Of a DNA stretch of 34,248 bases, positions 1-8,117 are shown one piece after another; position 1 is the stretch's first letter, and every line of letters begins with the position of its first letter. The DNA lies in the NCBI GenBank assembly GCA_026401055.1, contig JAPLNP010000621.1, positions 1 through 34,248 of the forward strand, written 5' to 3'. Below the pieces are notes generated by a model. It had not been told where the DNA came from. It did not search any database and saw nothing but the letters and a program-made list of their open reading frames with translations. The DNA comes from Planctomycetia bacterium. Lineage in GTDB: Bacteria; Planctomycetota; Planctomycetia; Pirellulales; Thermoguttaceae. A program made the translations under genes and the position numbers.

Positions 1-366
1 AGCTATCCCTAGACAGGTTGCGTCCCCGCAGAGCCCGTTTCCGTTTCGCCAGGCAACCCAAGTCTAGCATAGGACTTACAACCACTCCAAAGCAAACCTG
101 AGCGAACCGTTGACAAACGGCCCCTACAGAGATAAAACCACCCGGCGTCCGGTGCGGGCGTTGGGGTCGTGCCGCTGCCGCGCCAGTCCTTGCGGCCCTT
201 GGACGGAAAACACTCGTCGTGGCCAAGAAAGACCGGAACGCGATTTCAGCCCAGACCACCGCGCGTCGTTTCTGATACAACATGATTCGCATCGATGTGC
301 GCAATGAATGAGACGATGGAACGTCCGACATTAACTAATTGTCTCGCCCGGTCCTTCGGTCGTAGT
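1..366. other. No gene recognised
   Basis: I see no convincing reading frame here. The only open frames are short, rich in Arg and Pro, and lack a ribosome binding site or any recognisable motif. The stretch lies downstream of the minus-strand LamG gene, so it may be a spacer or decayed DNA continuing off the window. Confidence 0.5.
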
Positions 367-403
367 GGCGGGCAAGCCGGCGCGGCTGCGCGACTTGCCC
401 GCC
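367..403 (-). terminator. Hairpin downstream of the LamG/dockerin gene
   Basis: A perfect 10-bp inverted repeat, GGCGGGCAAG and CTTGCCCGCC, encloses a GC-rich loop that itself contains GCGC pairs. It begins about 30 bases past the stop of the minus-strand LamG gene. There is no T-tract after the stem, so it is not a classical intrinsic terminator. It could stabilise the mRNA 3' end or assist termination. Confidence 0.4.
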
Positions 404-434
404 ATAATCGGACCGAGAGCGGATACCTGCCGGT

Positions 435-2225
435 CTAAGGTTTCCGCCGCCCTCGCAGGCACAGACACAGAGCCCCTCCCAACAAGAGCACGATGACGCC
501 CGGTTCGGGAACCGAACCTCCGGTGCCGGAGGTCTCGCCCCAATGCGCGGCCAGGATCGCAGCGTCCTTGTCGTTGACCAGGCCGTCGAGGTTGAAATCG
601 CCGTCGCCCCAGTCCCCCGCTTGCTGCCAGTGGGCTCCCAGGATCGAAGCGTCCTTGTCGTTGACGATGCGGTCATTGTTGGCGTCGCCGAGCAGCGGGG
701 TTGGCGTGGTGCCGAGCAGCGCGGCGACCTCCTCCGCGGTTAAGGCATAGTTGTAGATCAGCAGCGGGCCGCCGATGTTGCCGGTATACGGGGCTTCCAC
801 GCTCGTATAGGGTCGCTGGCCGATCATCAGGTCCGTGATCCCCGTCGTGTTGTTCAACGGTCCGAGCAACGACAGCGATTCGACCAATTCGCCATCCACG
901 TAAAACGACGCCGCCGTTCCGTCGTGCGTCCCGACGAACAAATGCCACTGGCCGTCCATGAGATCCGCGTTGGTGAAGGGATCTGTCGCGGTCGAGCCGG
1001 GAAAAGCCTGACCGCCGGCCGTAAACGCGCGGAAGAACATGTTCTGGTTGAGCCCGACGGCGAATTCCCACGAACTGCCCGCCGTGCTGTGTTTCGACAC
1101 CAGTACCTTGCCGGTGTTGTCGACGGTTGTTTGGGCCCAGAACGCCACGGTGATATTCGCCGGGCTGAGTTCTTCGCTGCTGCCGAGGTTGATGTTATCG
1201 CCAACCTGACCGCCGCAGACAAAATGGTTGCTGTTGACGACTTGGGTTCCGCCGGGCAGATGGGTCGTCGGCGGACCGCCGGAGGCCAGCGCCATGTTGC
1301 CGTTGATCAGACCGTCCTGCGGGCCGACAACCTTGGGCGTCGACAGCCCGAGAGCGGTCTCGTTGAGGTCCCATCGCCCCACCAACGCGTATACGGGCGG
1401 AACGTACTCGAACCCGCCCAGATTACAGACCTGTTCCCCCGTCAAGGCATTGTCGAAAACGACCAAGGCGCCGCCGATCTGTCCCTTGAACGGCACCCGG
1501 TACGGATCGCTGTACGGCCGCTGGCCGAGTCGCATCGGGGCGGCGCCGGAAAGAAGAGGCTCGGCGACAATGGTCTCGCCCATGATCTTGCCGTCGACGT
1601 AAAGGCGGGCAAGATGCGTCTCCGCGCCGTCGTAGGTGCCGACGAAGTGGTGCCACTCGCCGTCGTTGAAGCCATTGGCATCGGGGGTGAACCCCGTTCC
1701 CGTCGCGCCGATGAAAAGCTGACCGCTGGTTTCCGGCTTCACGCGGAAAAACAGGTTCGTGGTGTTGGTGCCGACTCCGTTGCCGAACCCGAATTCCCAG
1801 GAGAATCCCTGGGTATCGCTCCACTTCGAGAGCACCACCTTGCCCTTGTTGTCGAATGAGAGGTCCGAGGCCCGGGCCCAGAAACCCACCGTGAGCGATG
1901 CCGGTGACAAGACGCCGTCCGGGTCGACCATGTCGACGTACTCGAAGCTGTCGTCGGCGATGAGGTCGAAGTTCAGGTGGTTGGACGGCGTGATTTCGGC
2001 GCCGCCGGGCAGGGTGGTCGTGGGCGGTCCGCCCACGCCCCAACTGACGTTTCCGTATTCGAGGAAGGAGCCTTCGATCGAGCCCACCTGGGCCCCGACG
2101 ATCCCGCCGGATCCTTCATCGATGTTCCATTGCCCCACCAGGGCGGCCCGCGCCGAGGGAGGCGCCACGAGCGCCGCCACGGCACAGGCTCCCAGCAAGG
2201 CAAAGAGTTTTCTCCCATGACCCAT
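435..2225 (-). CDS. Secreted double-LamG protein with dockerin and PEP-CTERM tail
   Basis: Predicted extracellular protein of 596 residues. A signal peptide (residues 1-27, hydrophobic core ending in a PSARA-type cleavage site) is followed by two concanavalin/LamG-like domains (about 30-270 and 280-500). Both carry the FYVDG/LYVDG strand and the GQRPY turn typical of this fold. A type I dockerin-like pair of Ca-binding loops follows (GDANNDRIVNDKDASILGAH near 513 and GDFNLDGLVNDKDA near 542), then a PEP-CTERM tail (VPEP near 572, hydrophobic helix, RGRRKP). LamG domains bind glycans or proteins; the tail would direct sorting by an exosortase. I chose ATG at 2225 over 2231 because GAGGAG sits 8 bases upstream of the former but only 2 from the latter. 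It lies in tandem with a close paralogue (2281-3873), which lacks the dockerin. Ligand unknown. Confidence 0.88.
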   Translation of the reverse strand: MGHGRKLFALLGACAVAALVAPPSARAALVGQWNIDEGSGGIVGAQVGSIEGSFLEYGNVSWGVGGPPTTTLPGGAEITPSNHLNFDLIADDSFEYVDMVDPDGVLSPASLTVGFWARASDLSFDNKGKVVLSKWSDTQGFSWEFGFGNGVGTNTTNLFFRVKPETSGQLFIGATGTGFTPDANGFNDGEWHHFVGTYDGAETHLARLYVDGKIMGETIVAEPLLSGAAPMRLGQRPYSDPYRVPFKGQIGGALVVFDNALTGEQVCNLGGFEYVPPVYALVGRWDLNETALGLSTPKVVGPQDGLINGNMALASGGPPTTHLPGGTQVVNSNHFVCGGQVGDNINLGSSEELSPANITVAFWAQTTVDNTGKVLVSKHSTAGSSWEFAVGLNQNMFFRAFTAGGQAFPGSTATDPFTNADLMDGQWHLFVGTHDGTAASFYVDGELVESLSLLGPLNNTTGITDLMIGQRPYTSVEAPYTGNIGGPLLIYNYALTAEEVAALLGTTPTPLLGDANNDRIVNDKDASILGAHWQQAGDWGDGDFNLDGLVNDKDAAILAAHWGETSGTGGSVPEPGVIVLLLGGALCLCLRGRRKP

Positions 2226-2280
2226 GGCCATTTCTCCTCAACACAAAGGGAAAAACCGCGTTAAATGATCGCGACCAACG

Positions 2281-3873
2281 TCAAGCATTCGCCCGCCGCC
2301 GACGGATCAGGATACCACAACCCGCCAGAACCCCCAGCAAGGCAAGCGTCGAGGGTTCGGGCACGCTCAGCGCGCGGACGGCGTCCGCGTCCATTGCATA
2401 GTTGAATACGAGCACCGGTCCGCCAATCGAGCCGCTGTAGGCGGCCTCGGCGGTGTTGTAGGGGCGCTGTCCCAACAGCAGGTGTGTCGTGCCGGTCGTG
2501 TCGTTAAGGACCCCGGCCAGCGCCAACGACTCCACCAATTCCCCGTCAACATACAAGGAGGAAGCCGTGCCGTCATGGGTTCCCACGATGAAATGCCACT
2601 CGCCGTCGCTGAGTTCCGCGCCGGTGAACGGATCGATCGCGGTATTGCCGGCAAAGGCCTGACCGCCCGCCGTAAACGTGCGGAAAAACATGTTCTCGCT
2701 GTTGCCGACGGCGAATTCCCAGGAACTGCCGGAGTTGCCGTGCTTCGACACCAGCACCTTGCCGATGTTCGCGGAGGTCGTCTGGGTCCAGAACGCCACA
2801 GTGATGTTGTCGGGGCTGAGCTCCTCGCCGTTGCCCAGGTCGATGTTGTCACCGGTCTGGCCTCCGCAGACAAAATGGTTGCCGTTGGCGACGACCGTGC
2901 CGTCGGGCAGATACGTCGGCGGGGGACCACCGGCGGCCAACGTCACGTTGCCGTTGATCACGCCGTCTTGCGAGCCAAGCACCTTGGGGGTCACCCCGCC
3001 CGCGGCTGCGTTGAGATCCCAGCGACCGCCGAGCTTCCACTCGGGTGGAATGTACTCGAAGCCGCCCAGGCTGGCGACTTCCGCATGTGACAGAGCGTTG
3101 TCGAGGACGAGCAAGGAGCCGCCGACCTGACCCTTGAACGGAGCCCGGTAAGGGTCAGTGTAAGGTCGCTGGCCGATGAGCATCGGCGCGGCGGTCGAGG
3201 CCAAGGCCCCGGTGACCGACGCCTCGCCCATGGCATCGCCATCGACATAAAGACGTGCCGCATTCGCGACCGCGCCGTCGTAGGTCGCCACGACCTGGTG
3301 CCATTGGCCGTCGTTCAAGTCCGCGGGGGTGAACCCCGTACCCGCCGCGCCGACAAACTGCTGAGCGCCGCCTGCCGGCTTTACGCGGAAGAACAGGTTC
3401 GTCGTGTTGCCGCCGAGCCCGTTGCCAAAACCAAATTCCCACGAAAATCCGGTGGTGTCGCTCCACTTCGAGAGCACAATCTTGCCCGCATTGTCAAAAC
3501 TGGTGTCCGACGCCTTGATCCAGAAGGCCACGGTCGTCGAGGCGGGCGACAGGACGCCGGTCGGATCGAGCATTTGCACGTAGTCGGTGCTATCGCCCGC
3601 GTTCAGGTCAAAGGAAAGGGAGTTGGAAGGGGTGATTTCGGCGCCGCCGGGCAGGGTGGTCGTGGGCGGCCCGTCCGGCACCCAAGTCACCAACCCGCCG
3701 GCGTTCACAAACGTGCCGTTGATCGACCCGACCGCCGCGCCGACCGTGGTGCCGCTGCCCTCGTCGATGTTCCACTGCCCCACGATCGCCGCGTTCGCTG
3801 CCGGCGCCAATGCCAGCATCAGCGCCGCGCAGGCCGCCACCAGAAATACTCTTCGTTCAGGATGACCAGACAT
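2281..3873 (-). CDS. Secreted double-LamG PEP-CTERM protein
   Basis: A 530-residue paralogue of the neighbouring LamG gene. It has a signal peptide (residues 1-29, core LVAACAALMLALAPAANA), two LamG/concanavalin-like domains (about 30-265 and 275-490), and a PEP-CTERM tail starting with VPEPSTLALLG near residue 504 and ending RRRRANA. The dockerin of its partner is absent. The start is ATG 3873, preceded at 6 bases by GGGAGGT; an in-frame TTG 21 bases further upstream is open but would bury that site. Alignment by eye shows the same order of motifs in both proteins (QWNIDEGSG, TTTLPGGAEITPSN, SKWSDT, GQRPY), so they arose by duplication. Probably cell-surface or matrix-associated; substrate unknown. 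Confidence 0.88.
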   Translation of the reverse strand: MSGHPERRVFLVAACAALMLALAPAANAAIVGQWNIDEGSGTTVGAAVGSINGTFVNAGGLVTWVPDGPPTTTLPGGAEITPSNSLSFDLNAGDSTDYVQMLDPTGVLSPASTTVAFWIKASDTSFDNAGKIVLSKWSDTTGFSWEFGFGNGLGGNTTNLFFRVKPAGGAQQFVGAAGTGFTPADLNDGQWHQVVATYDGAVANAARLYVDGDAMGEASVTGALASTAAPMLIGQRPYTDPYRAPFKGQVGGSLLVLDNALSHAEVASLGGFEYIPPEWKLGGRWDLNAAAGGVTPKVLGSQDGVINGNVTLAAGGPPPTYLPDGTVVANGNHFVCGGQTGDNIDLGNGEELSPDNITVAFWTQTTSANIGKVLVSKHGNSGSSWEFAVGNSENMFFRTFTAGGQAFAGNTAIDPFTGAELSDGEWHFIVGTHDGTASSLYVDGELVESLALAGVLNDTTGTTHLLLGQRPYNTAEAAYSGSIGGPVLVFNYAMDADAVRALSVPEPSTLALLGVLAGCGILIRRRRANA

Positions 3874-4024
3874 AGATCCACCTCCCAGTATCAAGGACTG
3901 CCGTTCAGGAAAACCGATGCCGATACGCCGATAAAGCTCTTCTCCGGTTGCCTCTTTGTTGCTCTGCTTGCCTCAGTCTCTCCTCCGCGTGCCAGGCGCG
4001 GTCGTTCAGGGCGACTCCGACGGA

Positions 4025-4714
4025 CTAAAGGGACCACTTCAATTCGGCATGCCCCGTCTCCAATTGACGGCGCACCACGTTCAGCGCGTTGAGGATGTGC
4101 TCCCTCGCCAACCGGTCCGCCTCGTCGGGGCAACCCTCCTCAATCGCCCGCAGAATCGCCTCGTGCTCCCGGTGCGTGCCCTCATGTCTTGCCTCGCGCC
4201 ACTGCCCGTCCGCGGCCACGATCGGAACCCACATGCTCTGGCACGCCCGAGTCAACATCTCATTCTGAGCGATTTCGACCAATCGGTCGTGCATTTGGCG
4301 ATCCAGCAGAAGGGCATCGTTCAGATCACCATTGCCGTCGGAACCATAGAGCTTGTGGATGCCGTCGACCATCTCCCCCAGCTCCCGCAAGTCCTTGCGG
4401 CTAGCCCTTTCGCAACACAGCCGGGCAGCCAGACCCTGGTGCACCGCGCGCACCCGATACGTGTCGGTGAGTCTGTTGATGTTCAACGCACCGACAAAGA
4501 ATCCCGTCTGGTCCACGCAGTCCACCAGCCCCACCGCCACCAACTCCAACAACGCCTCGCGGACGACGCTCACCGAGGAGTTCAACTCGGCAGCCAGATC
4601 CTGCTGGATCAGCCGGGCGCCGGGCAGATACTGGCCGCCGAGGATCATTGTCTGCAGATTCTCGCACACCTGCTGCCGCTTGGCACGCGGCCTGCCGACG
4701 TTGCTGGCGGTCAT
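4025..4714 (-). CDS. GntR-family regulator, FadR/FCD subfamily
   Basis: A 229-residue transcription factor. Residues about 10-75 form a winged helix-turn-helix with the family signature (GARLIQQDLAAEL, then SVVREALLELVAVGLV). Residues about 80-215 form an all-helical FCD ligand domain. The metal or ligand residues expected in FCD are visible: D138 and H142 (LDRQMHDRL), H184 (REHEAIL) and H206 (REHIL). The ribosome binding site is weak, and ATG 4714 is chosen because the wHTH begins soon after it. The gene is divergent from the sugar-acid-type array starting at 5022, and a perfect palindrome lies between them. The likely role is repression of that array, relieved by a sugar acid or related metabolite; this is inference from family and context. 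Confidence 0.9.
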   Translation of the reverse strand: MTASNVGRPRAKRQQVCENLQTMILGGQYLPGARLIQQDLAAELNSSVSVVREALLELVAVGLVDCVDQTGFFVGALNINRLTDTYRVRAVHQGLAARLCCERASRKDLRELGEMVDGIHKLYGSDGNGDLNDALLLDRQMHDRLVEIAQNEMLTRACQSMWVPIVAADGQWREARHEGTHREHEAILRAIEEGCPDEADRLAREHILNALNVVRRQLETGHAELKWSL

Positions 4715-4914
4715 CTTGGACTCGTCTTTCTTTGCACGTGAGTTCTCCGCTTCTGGCGAGCGCGGCGTTCAACGCGAGGGTGTTCGGGTACTTCACCGCT
4801 CCCAGGCGGCTTTGCCTCGGGCATGGTCGCGATGGGCAAAGGAGTCGGGAGAACCGTGGTTTTTCCGTTTGTTTTCGAGGATTGACCCTTGCAACCCGGC
4901 TCGGAATCGAGTAG

Positions 4915-4932
4915 ATTCGAATCACTTCGAAT
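4915..4932. promoter_or_regulatory. Palindrome, candidate operator for the GntR regulator
   Basis: ATTCGAA-TCAC-TTCGAAT is a perfect 7-bp inverted repeat with a 4-bp spacer, immediately followed by the 8-bp palindrome ATGTACAT (4931-4938). It sits in the divergent intergenic region, about 90 bases before the amidohydrolase start and 200 from the regulator start. GntR/FCD dimers bind short palindromes of this size. No clear -35/-10 pair could be assigned. Confidence 0.5.
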
Positions 4933-5021
4933 GTACATGTGTTGTAGTTTAGTCACTTCTCCATTCGTCGTCAAGCAGTTTCCGAACCGAAAATCGAAAT
5001 GCGAGTGGTTTCGCCCGATAT

Positions 5022-5822
5022 ATGGCAGAGCTAATGGCTAATGGGAAACGGATTATCGACGCGTACGCCCATTGTTCCTCGGGGAAGTACCTGCCGATCG
5101 AAGACTTGGAGGCAGCCTCCGTTGCAGCGGGGGTCCATTGTACTCTCTTGGTGCAGCATGAGGGCGAATTCGACAACCGCTACCTGGCCTCGATCGTGGC
5201 CAAGTCCCCGGAGCGATACCGGGCGGTCGGCCTGATCGATACCCGATGTGATACCGCCCCGCGGGATCTCGAAGGGCTCCTTGACGGCTCGACGTTGGGC
5301 GTGTCTCTTGTCGGTGTCCGCATGACCCGCCCCATGCTGAACCAGGCCCCAGGATGCCTCGACGTACTAAACCAATACCGCGGTACGCTTGTGGTCCACT
5401 TGCCCGACGGGATCGATCGTCATGTTGAGTGGATGGAAAACCTTGTCCGAGACTATCCGGAGATAACCATTTACGTCCCGCACCTGGGTTGGCCGGTCGT
5501 GGACGGTAGAGCCACGCCAGGTTGGCATGTCGCGATGGAGCGATTGAGCCGCATCGAACGGATCGTGTGCGGACTGTCGGCCATCCACCATTTTTCGCGC
5601 GAGGTCTGGCCGCACGACGATGTGTGGCCCTACGTACGACACGTGATCGCAACCATGGGTACCGAACGAACCGTCTGGGCCAGCGACTTTCCCTTGGTGC
5701 TCGAGAAAGAGACGCTCGACGGGTATTTGCGATTGTTCAGCGAGACGCGACTGGGCGTCGATGCACGAGGGCGAGCCGCTATTCTGTCGGGGAACGCCCG
5801 CAGGTGTTGGGGGTTCGCGTAA
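5022..5822 (+). CDS. Amidohydrolase-superfamily protein (lactonase-like)
   Basis: A 266-residue TIM-barrel hydrolase of the amidohydrolase_2 type (sugar lactonases, 2-pyrone dicarboxylate lactonase). Visible marks are the N-terminal strand IIDAYAH (11-17), strand-end histidines VVHL (H126) and VPHLGWP (H154), and the C-terminal WASDFP (D222), the usual acid. The family motif is normally D-x-H-x-H; here the first His is Tyr (Y15), so the metal site may be altered or absent, as in some metal-independent lactonases. ATG 5022 is the first start, and ATG 5034 is an alternative; neither has a strong ribosome binding site. It is the first gene of the array, 4 bases before the dehydratase. Likely role: opening a sugar lactone for the dehydratase. 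Substrate not determinable. Confidence 0.75.
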   Translation: MAELMANGKRIIDAYAHCSSGKYLPIEDLEAASVAAGVHCTLLVQHEGEFDNRYLASIVAKSPERYRAVGLIDTRCDTAPRDLEGLLDGSTLGVSLVGVRMTRPMLNQAPGCLDVLNQYRGTLVVHLPDGIDRHVEWMENLVRDYPEITIYVPHLGWPVVDGRATPGWHVAMERLSRIERIVCGLSAIHHFSREVWPHDDVWPYVRHVIATMGTERTVWASDFPLVLEKETLDGYLRLFSETRLGVDARGRAAILSGNARRCWGFA

Positions 5823-5826
5823 CGAA

Positions 5827-7011
5827 ATGAGAATCACGCGAGTGGTGACACGTCTGATCGGGCTGGGGTTCCGCAATTGCATCGTTGTCGAAATCCACAC
5901 CGACGAGGGTCTGGTCGGACTGGGCGAAACGGTGATGAAGCGCCGTACCAGGACGATCGAAACGAACCTCCAGGAGTTGTCCCATTACCTCGTCGGGTGT
6001 GATCCGCTGCGTATCGAAGACCACAACGAGAAGATGTACCGGGACAGTTTCTGGGTGGGCGGAACACTGCACGCCACAGCCATAAGCGCTATCGACGCCG
6101 CGCTCTGGGATCTTCAAGGCAAGGCATTGGGCGTGCCCGTCTGGCGTCTTCTGGGCGGCCCCACTCGCGACTCGATCCCCGTCTACTGCCATTGTCCGGC
6201 CGGCGACTCGCCGGAGGCGTTTGCGGCAAACCTCAAGCAGTGCCGGAGCTGGGGTCACCGGGCCGCCAAGACGACCTTGCCGGTGTTTTACGGTCACGCC
6301 ACCGAGGCGGACTCGGATACCGGCTACTCCGGTCACTGCGGCCAGATGGTGTCGATGCTGCGCGAGACCGAGTGGTTTGCGACGGCCGCGTTTGCGAGGA
6401 TCGCGGAGTTCTTCGCCGCCGCGCGCGAGGCGGTCGGCCCCGATTTTGAAATCGCCGTCGACTGTCACGGACGGCTCAATCCCGCGACGGCCATCCGGCT
6501 GTGCGCGGCGCTCGAACCGTACCACCTCTTGTTCATCGAGGAGCCGATCCCGCCCGAGGATCCTCTCGCGTTGCGCGAGGTGGCCGCCCACAGCAGCACG
6601 CCCATTGCGGCCGGGGAGCGTTGTGCGACGATCTACGGGGTGCGTCCGTTTCTCGAATCCCGCAGCCTGGCGATTCTCCAGCCCGATGTGGCCAATTGTG
6701 GCGGCATCACCGCGGCCAAGAAGATCGCGGCCCTGGCCGAAGCCTACTACGTGCCCATCTGCCCTCACAATCCCAACGGCCCGGTGGCCACGGCCATGGC
6801 CGTTCATCTTCTGGCGGCGATCCCCAACGGATATATGCTGGAAATGATCGGGTCGCCTGACGACCTCGAATTGCACGCCAAGATGGTAGTTTCTCCGCTC
6901 CGACCCGAAAACGGCGTCATCCCCCTGCCCACGTCTCCGGGACTGGGGATGGAGCTTCTTCCCAATGTGGAAGAAGCGTTGCCTTTCCGCCCCCAAAACG
7001 GTGGACGATGA
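5827..7011 (+). CDS. Mandelate racemase/enolase-superfamily sugar-acid dehydratase
   Basis: A 394-residue enolase-superfamily enzyme most like D-galactonate and related dehydratases. An N-terminal capping domain (1-115, ending ALWDLQGKALGVPVWRLLGG) precedes the barrel. Metal ligands and catalytic groups are all present: D212 and H214 (VDCHGRLN), E238 (FIEEP), E264 (AAGER) and H314 (CPHNPNGP), plus ILQPDVANCGGIT. These are the residues used by galactonate-type dehydratases to remove water from an aldonic acid, giving a 2-keto-3-deoxy acid. ATG 5827 follows the amidohydrolase stop by 4 bases, with an upstream frame extension judged spurious. The stop overlaps the next start (ATGA), indicating translational coupling to the kinase. 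The exact acid cannot be told from sequence. Confidence 0.88.
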   Translation: MRITRVVTRLIGLGFRNCIVVEIHTDEGLVGLGETVMKRRTRTIETNLQELSHYLVGCDPLRIEDHNEKMYRDSFWVGGTLHATAISAIDAALWDLQGKALGVPVWRLLGGPTRDSIPVYCHCPAGDSPEAFAANLKQCRSWGHRAAKTTLPVFYGHATEADSDTGYSGHCGQMVSMLRETEWFATAAFARIAEFFAAAREAVGPDFEIAVDCHGRLNPATAIRLCAALEPYHLLFIEEPIPPEDPLALREVAAHSSTPIAAGERCATIYGVRPFLESRSLAILQPDVANCGGITAAKKIAALAEAYYVPICPHNPNGPVATAMAVHLLAAIPNGYMLEMIGSPDDLELHAKMVVSPLRPENGVIPLPTSPGLGMELLPNVEEALPFRPQNGGR

Positions 7012-8063
7012 GACCTCGCGAGGAAGTCCCCATACGTCGCTCGATTGCTCATGGAGCCCAGCGTGACGCGGTGGTCGCGGTGCTGCGCGCCTTCGGCGTG
7101 GGAGAGCCGTCCTCGCTCGAACCGGCCGGCGGCACGGCGTCGCCGAAGTGGGCCATCGACTCGGACAGGGGCCGATTTGTCGTCCGTGTCCGGCCGTCCG
7201 AATTCACGGACATTCGTGCCGTTCGCTTCGATCACGCGGTACTCCTGTGCCTGTCGCAGGCCGGTTTGCCCGTTCCCACCCCCCTACGCCGTCCCGACGG
7301 TACCACCTGGCTGTGCCAAGACGGCAAACACTACGAAGTGCTCAGTTGGGTCGACGGCGAGCCCTTCCGCGATGGCGACCTGGACGCCATCGCGGGATTG
7401 GGAACGTTTCTCGCCCGGTTCCACTCCGCGATCAGCACGATCCCGGCCGGCAAGGAAGGCATCCTCCGCGAGGACCACCCGGACCTGCTCGAACCCTACC
7501 TCGCGCGACTGCGACGGCTCGCTTCCATGTCCACGCACCACGATCAACTGGACCGGGTCGAGCGCGAGTTGAACACCGTCCGTCGGCGTCTCTCGCCGGC
7601 GTTGGTCGACTCGTTGCCGCGCTGCGTGATCCACGGCGACGTCCACCCCGGCAACGTGCGTTTCCGGGGATCGGAGGTGGCCGCACTTTACGATTTCGAT
7701 TACCTCAGTGTCCAGGCGCGCGTTCGCGACGTTGCCGACGGGCTGATTTTCTTCGCGGCCCGGCGTCGAACCGCTCTGGACCCTTGCAGTATCCGCAGTC
7801 TCACGCAGCCGTTCGTCCTCGCTGCCGAACGATGCCGGATCCTGTTGCGGGCTTACCAGCGCGCCAACTGCCTCACCGAGCGAGAGTGGCACGCGCTGCC
7901 GATTCTGATTCGCTCGCGGTGGATCCAGATGCGGCTGCGCGGTCTGAGAAAGCTTGAGCCACGCGACGGTCTCGAATTCGTCCTGGACGGTTTCTTCGAG
8001 GTGATCGATTGGCTCGACCGTGAATCCCCGGCGTTCTTCGAGCGACTCCAGACGGAACCGTGA
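7008..8063 (+). CDS. APH/choline-kinase-fold phosphotransferase
   Basis: A 351-residue kinase-fold protein. The Brenner motif CVIHGDVHPGN (catalytic D211, N216) and the metal-binding LYDFDYL (D229 and D231) are intact. The N-lobe holds FVVRVRPSEF, where the usual ATP-contacting Lys appears replaced by Arg, and ADGLIFFAARR follows the active site as in homoserine-kinase-II-like and CotS-like proteins. Its start overlaps the dehydratase stop by 4 bases, so the two are probably co-translated. In context it may phosphorylate a sugar, a keto-deoxy acid or an amino alcohol made by the pathway. Aminoglycoside resistance is unlikely given the catabolic surroundings. Family assignment is firm; substrate is unknown. 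Confidence 0.82.
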   Translation: MRPREEVPIRRSIAHGAQRDAVVAVLRAFGVGEPSSLEPAGGTASPKWAIDSDRGRFVVRVRPSEFTDIRAVRFDHAVLLCLSQAGLPVPTPLRRPDGTTWLCQDGKHYEVLSWVDGEPFRDGDLDAIAGLGTFLARFHSAISTIPAGKEGILREDHPDLLEPYLARLRRLASMSTHHDQLDRVERELNTVRRRLSPALVDSLPRCVIHGDVHPGNVRFRGSEVAALYDFDYLSVQARVRDVADGLIFFAARRRTALDPCSIRSLTQPFVLAAERCRILLRAYQRANCLTEREWHALPILIRSRWIQMRLRGLRKLEPRDGLEFVLDGFFEVIDWLDRESPAFFERLQTEP

Positions 8064-8117
8064 CGACGGCGCGAGTGCGCGAAGCTTCCCCGAAGATGAA
8101 CCAATGCAGGGCCGGGC

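Noticed and set aside
4883-4888. TTGACC as a promoter -35 for the catabolic array
   Set aside because: No acceptable -10 at 16-18 bases; spacing to AT-rich hexamers is too long.
5779-6996. 405-codon minus-strand open frame
   Set aside because: Antisense of the enolase-superfamily dehydratase, caused by high GC at third positions.
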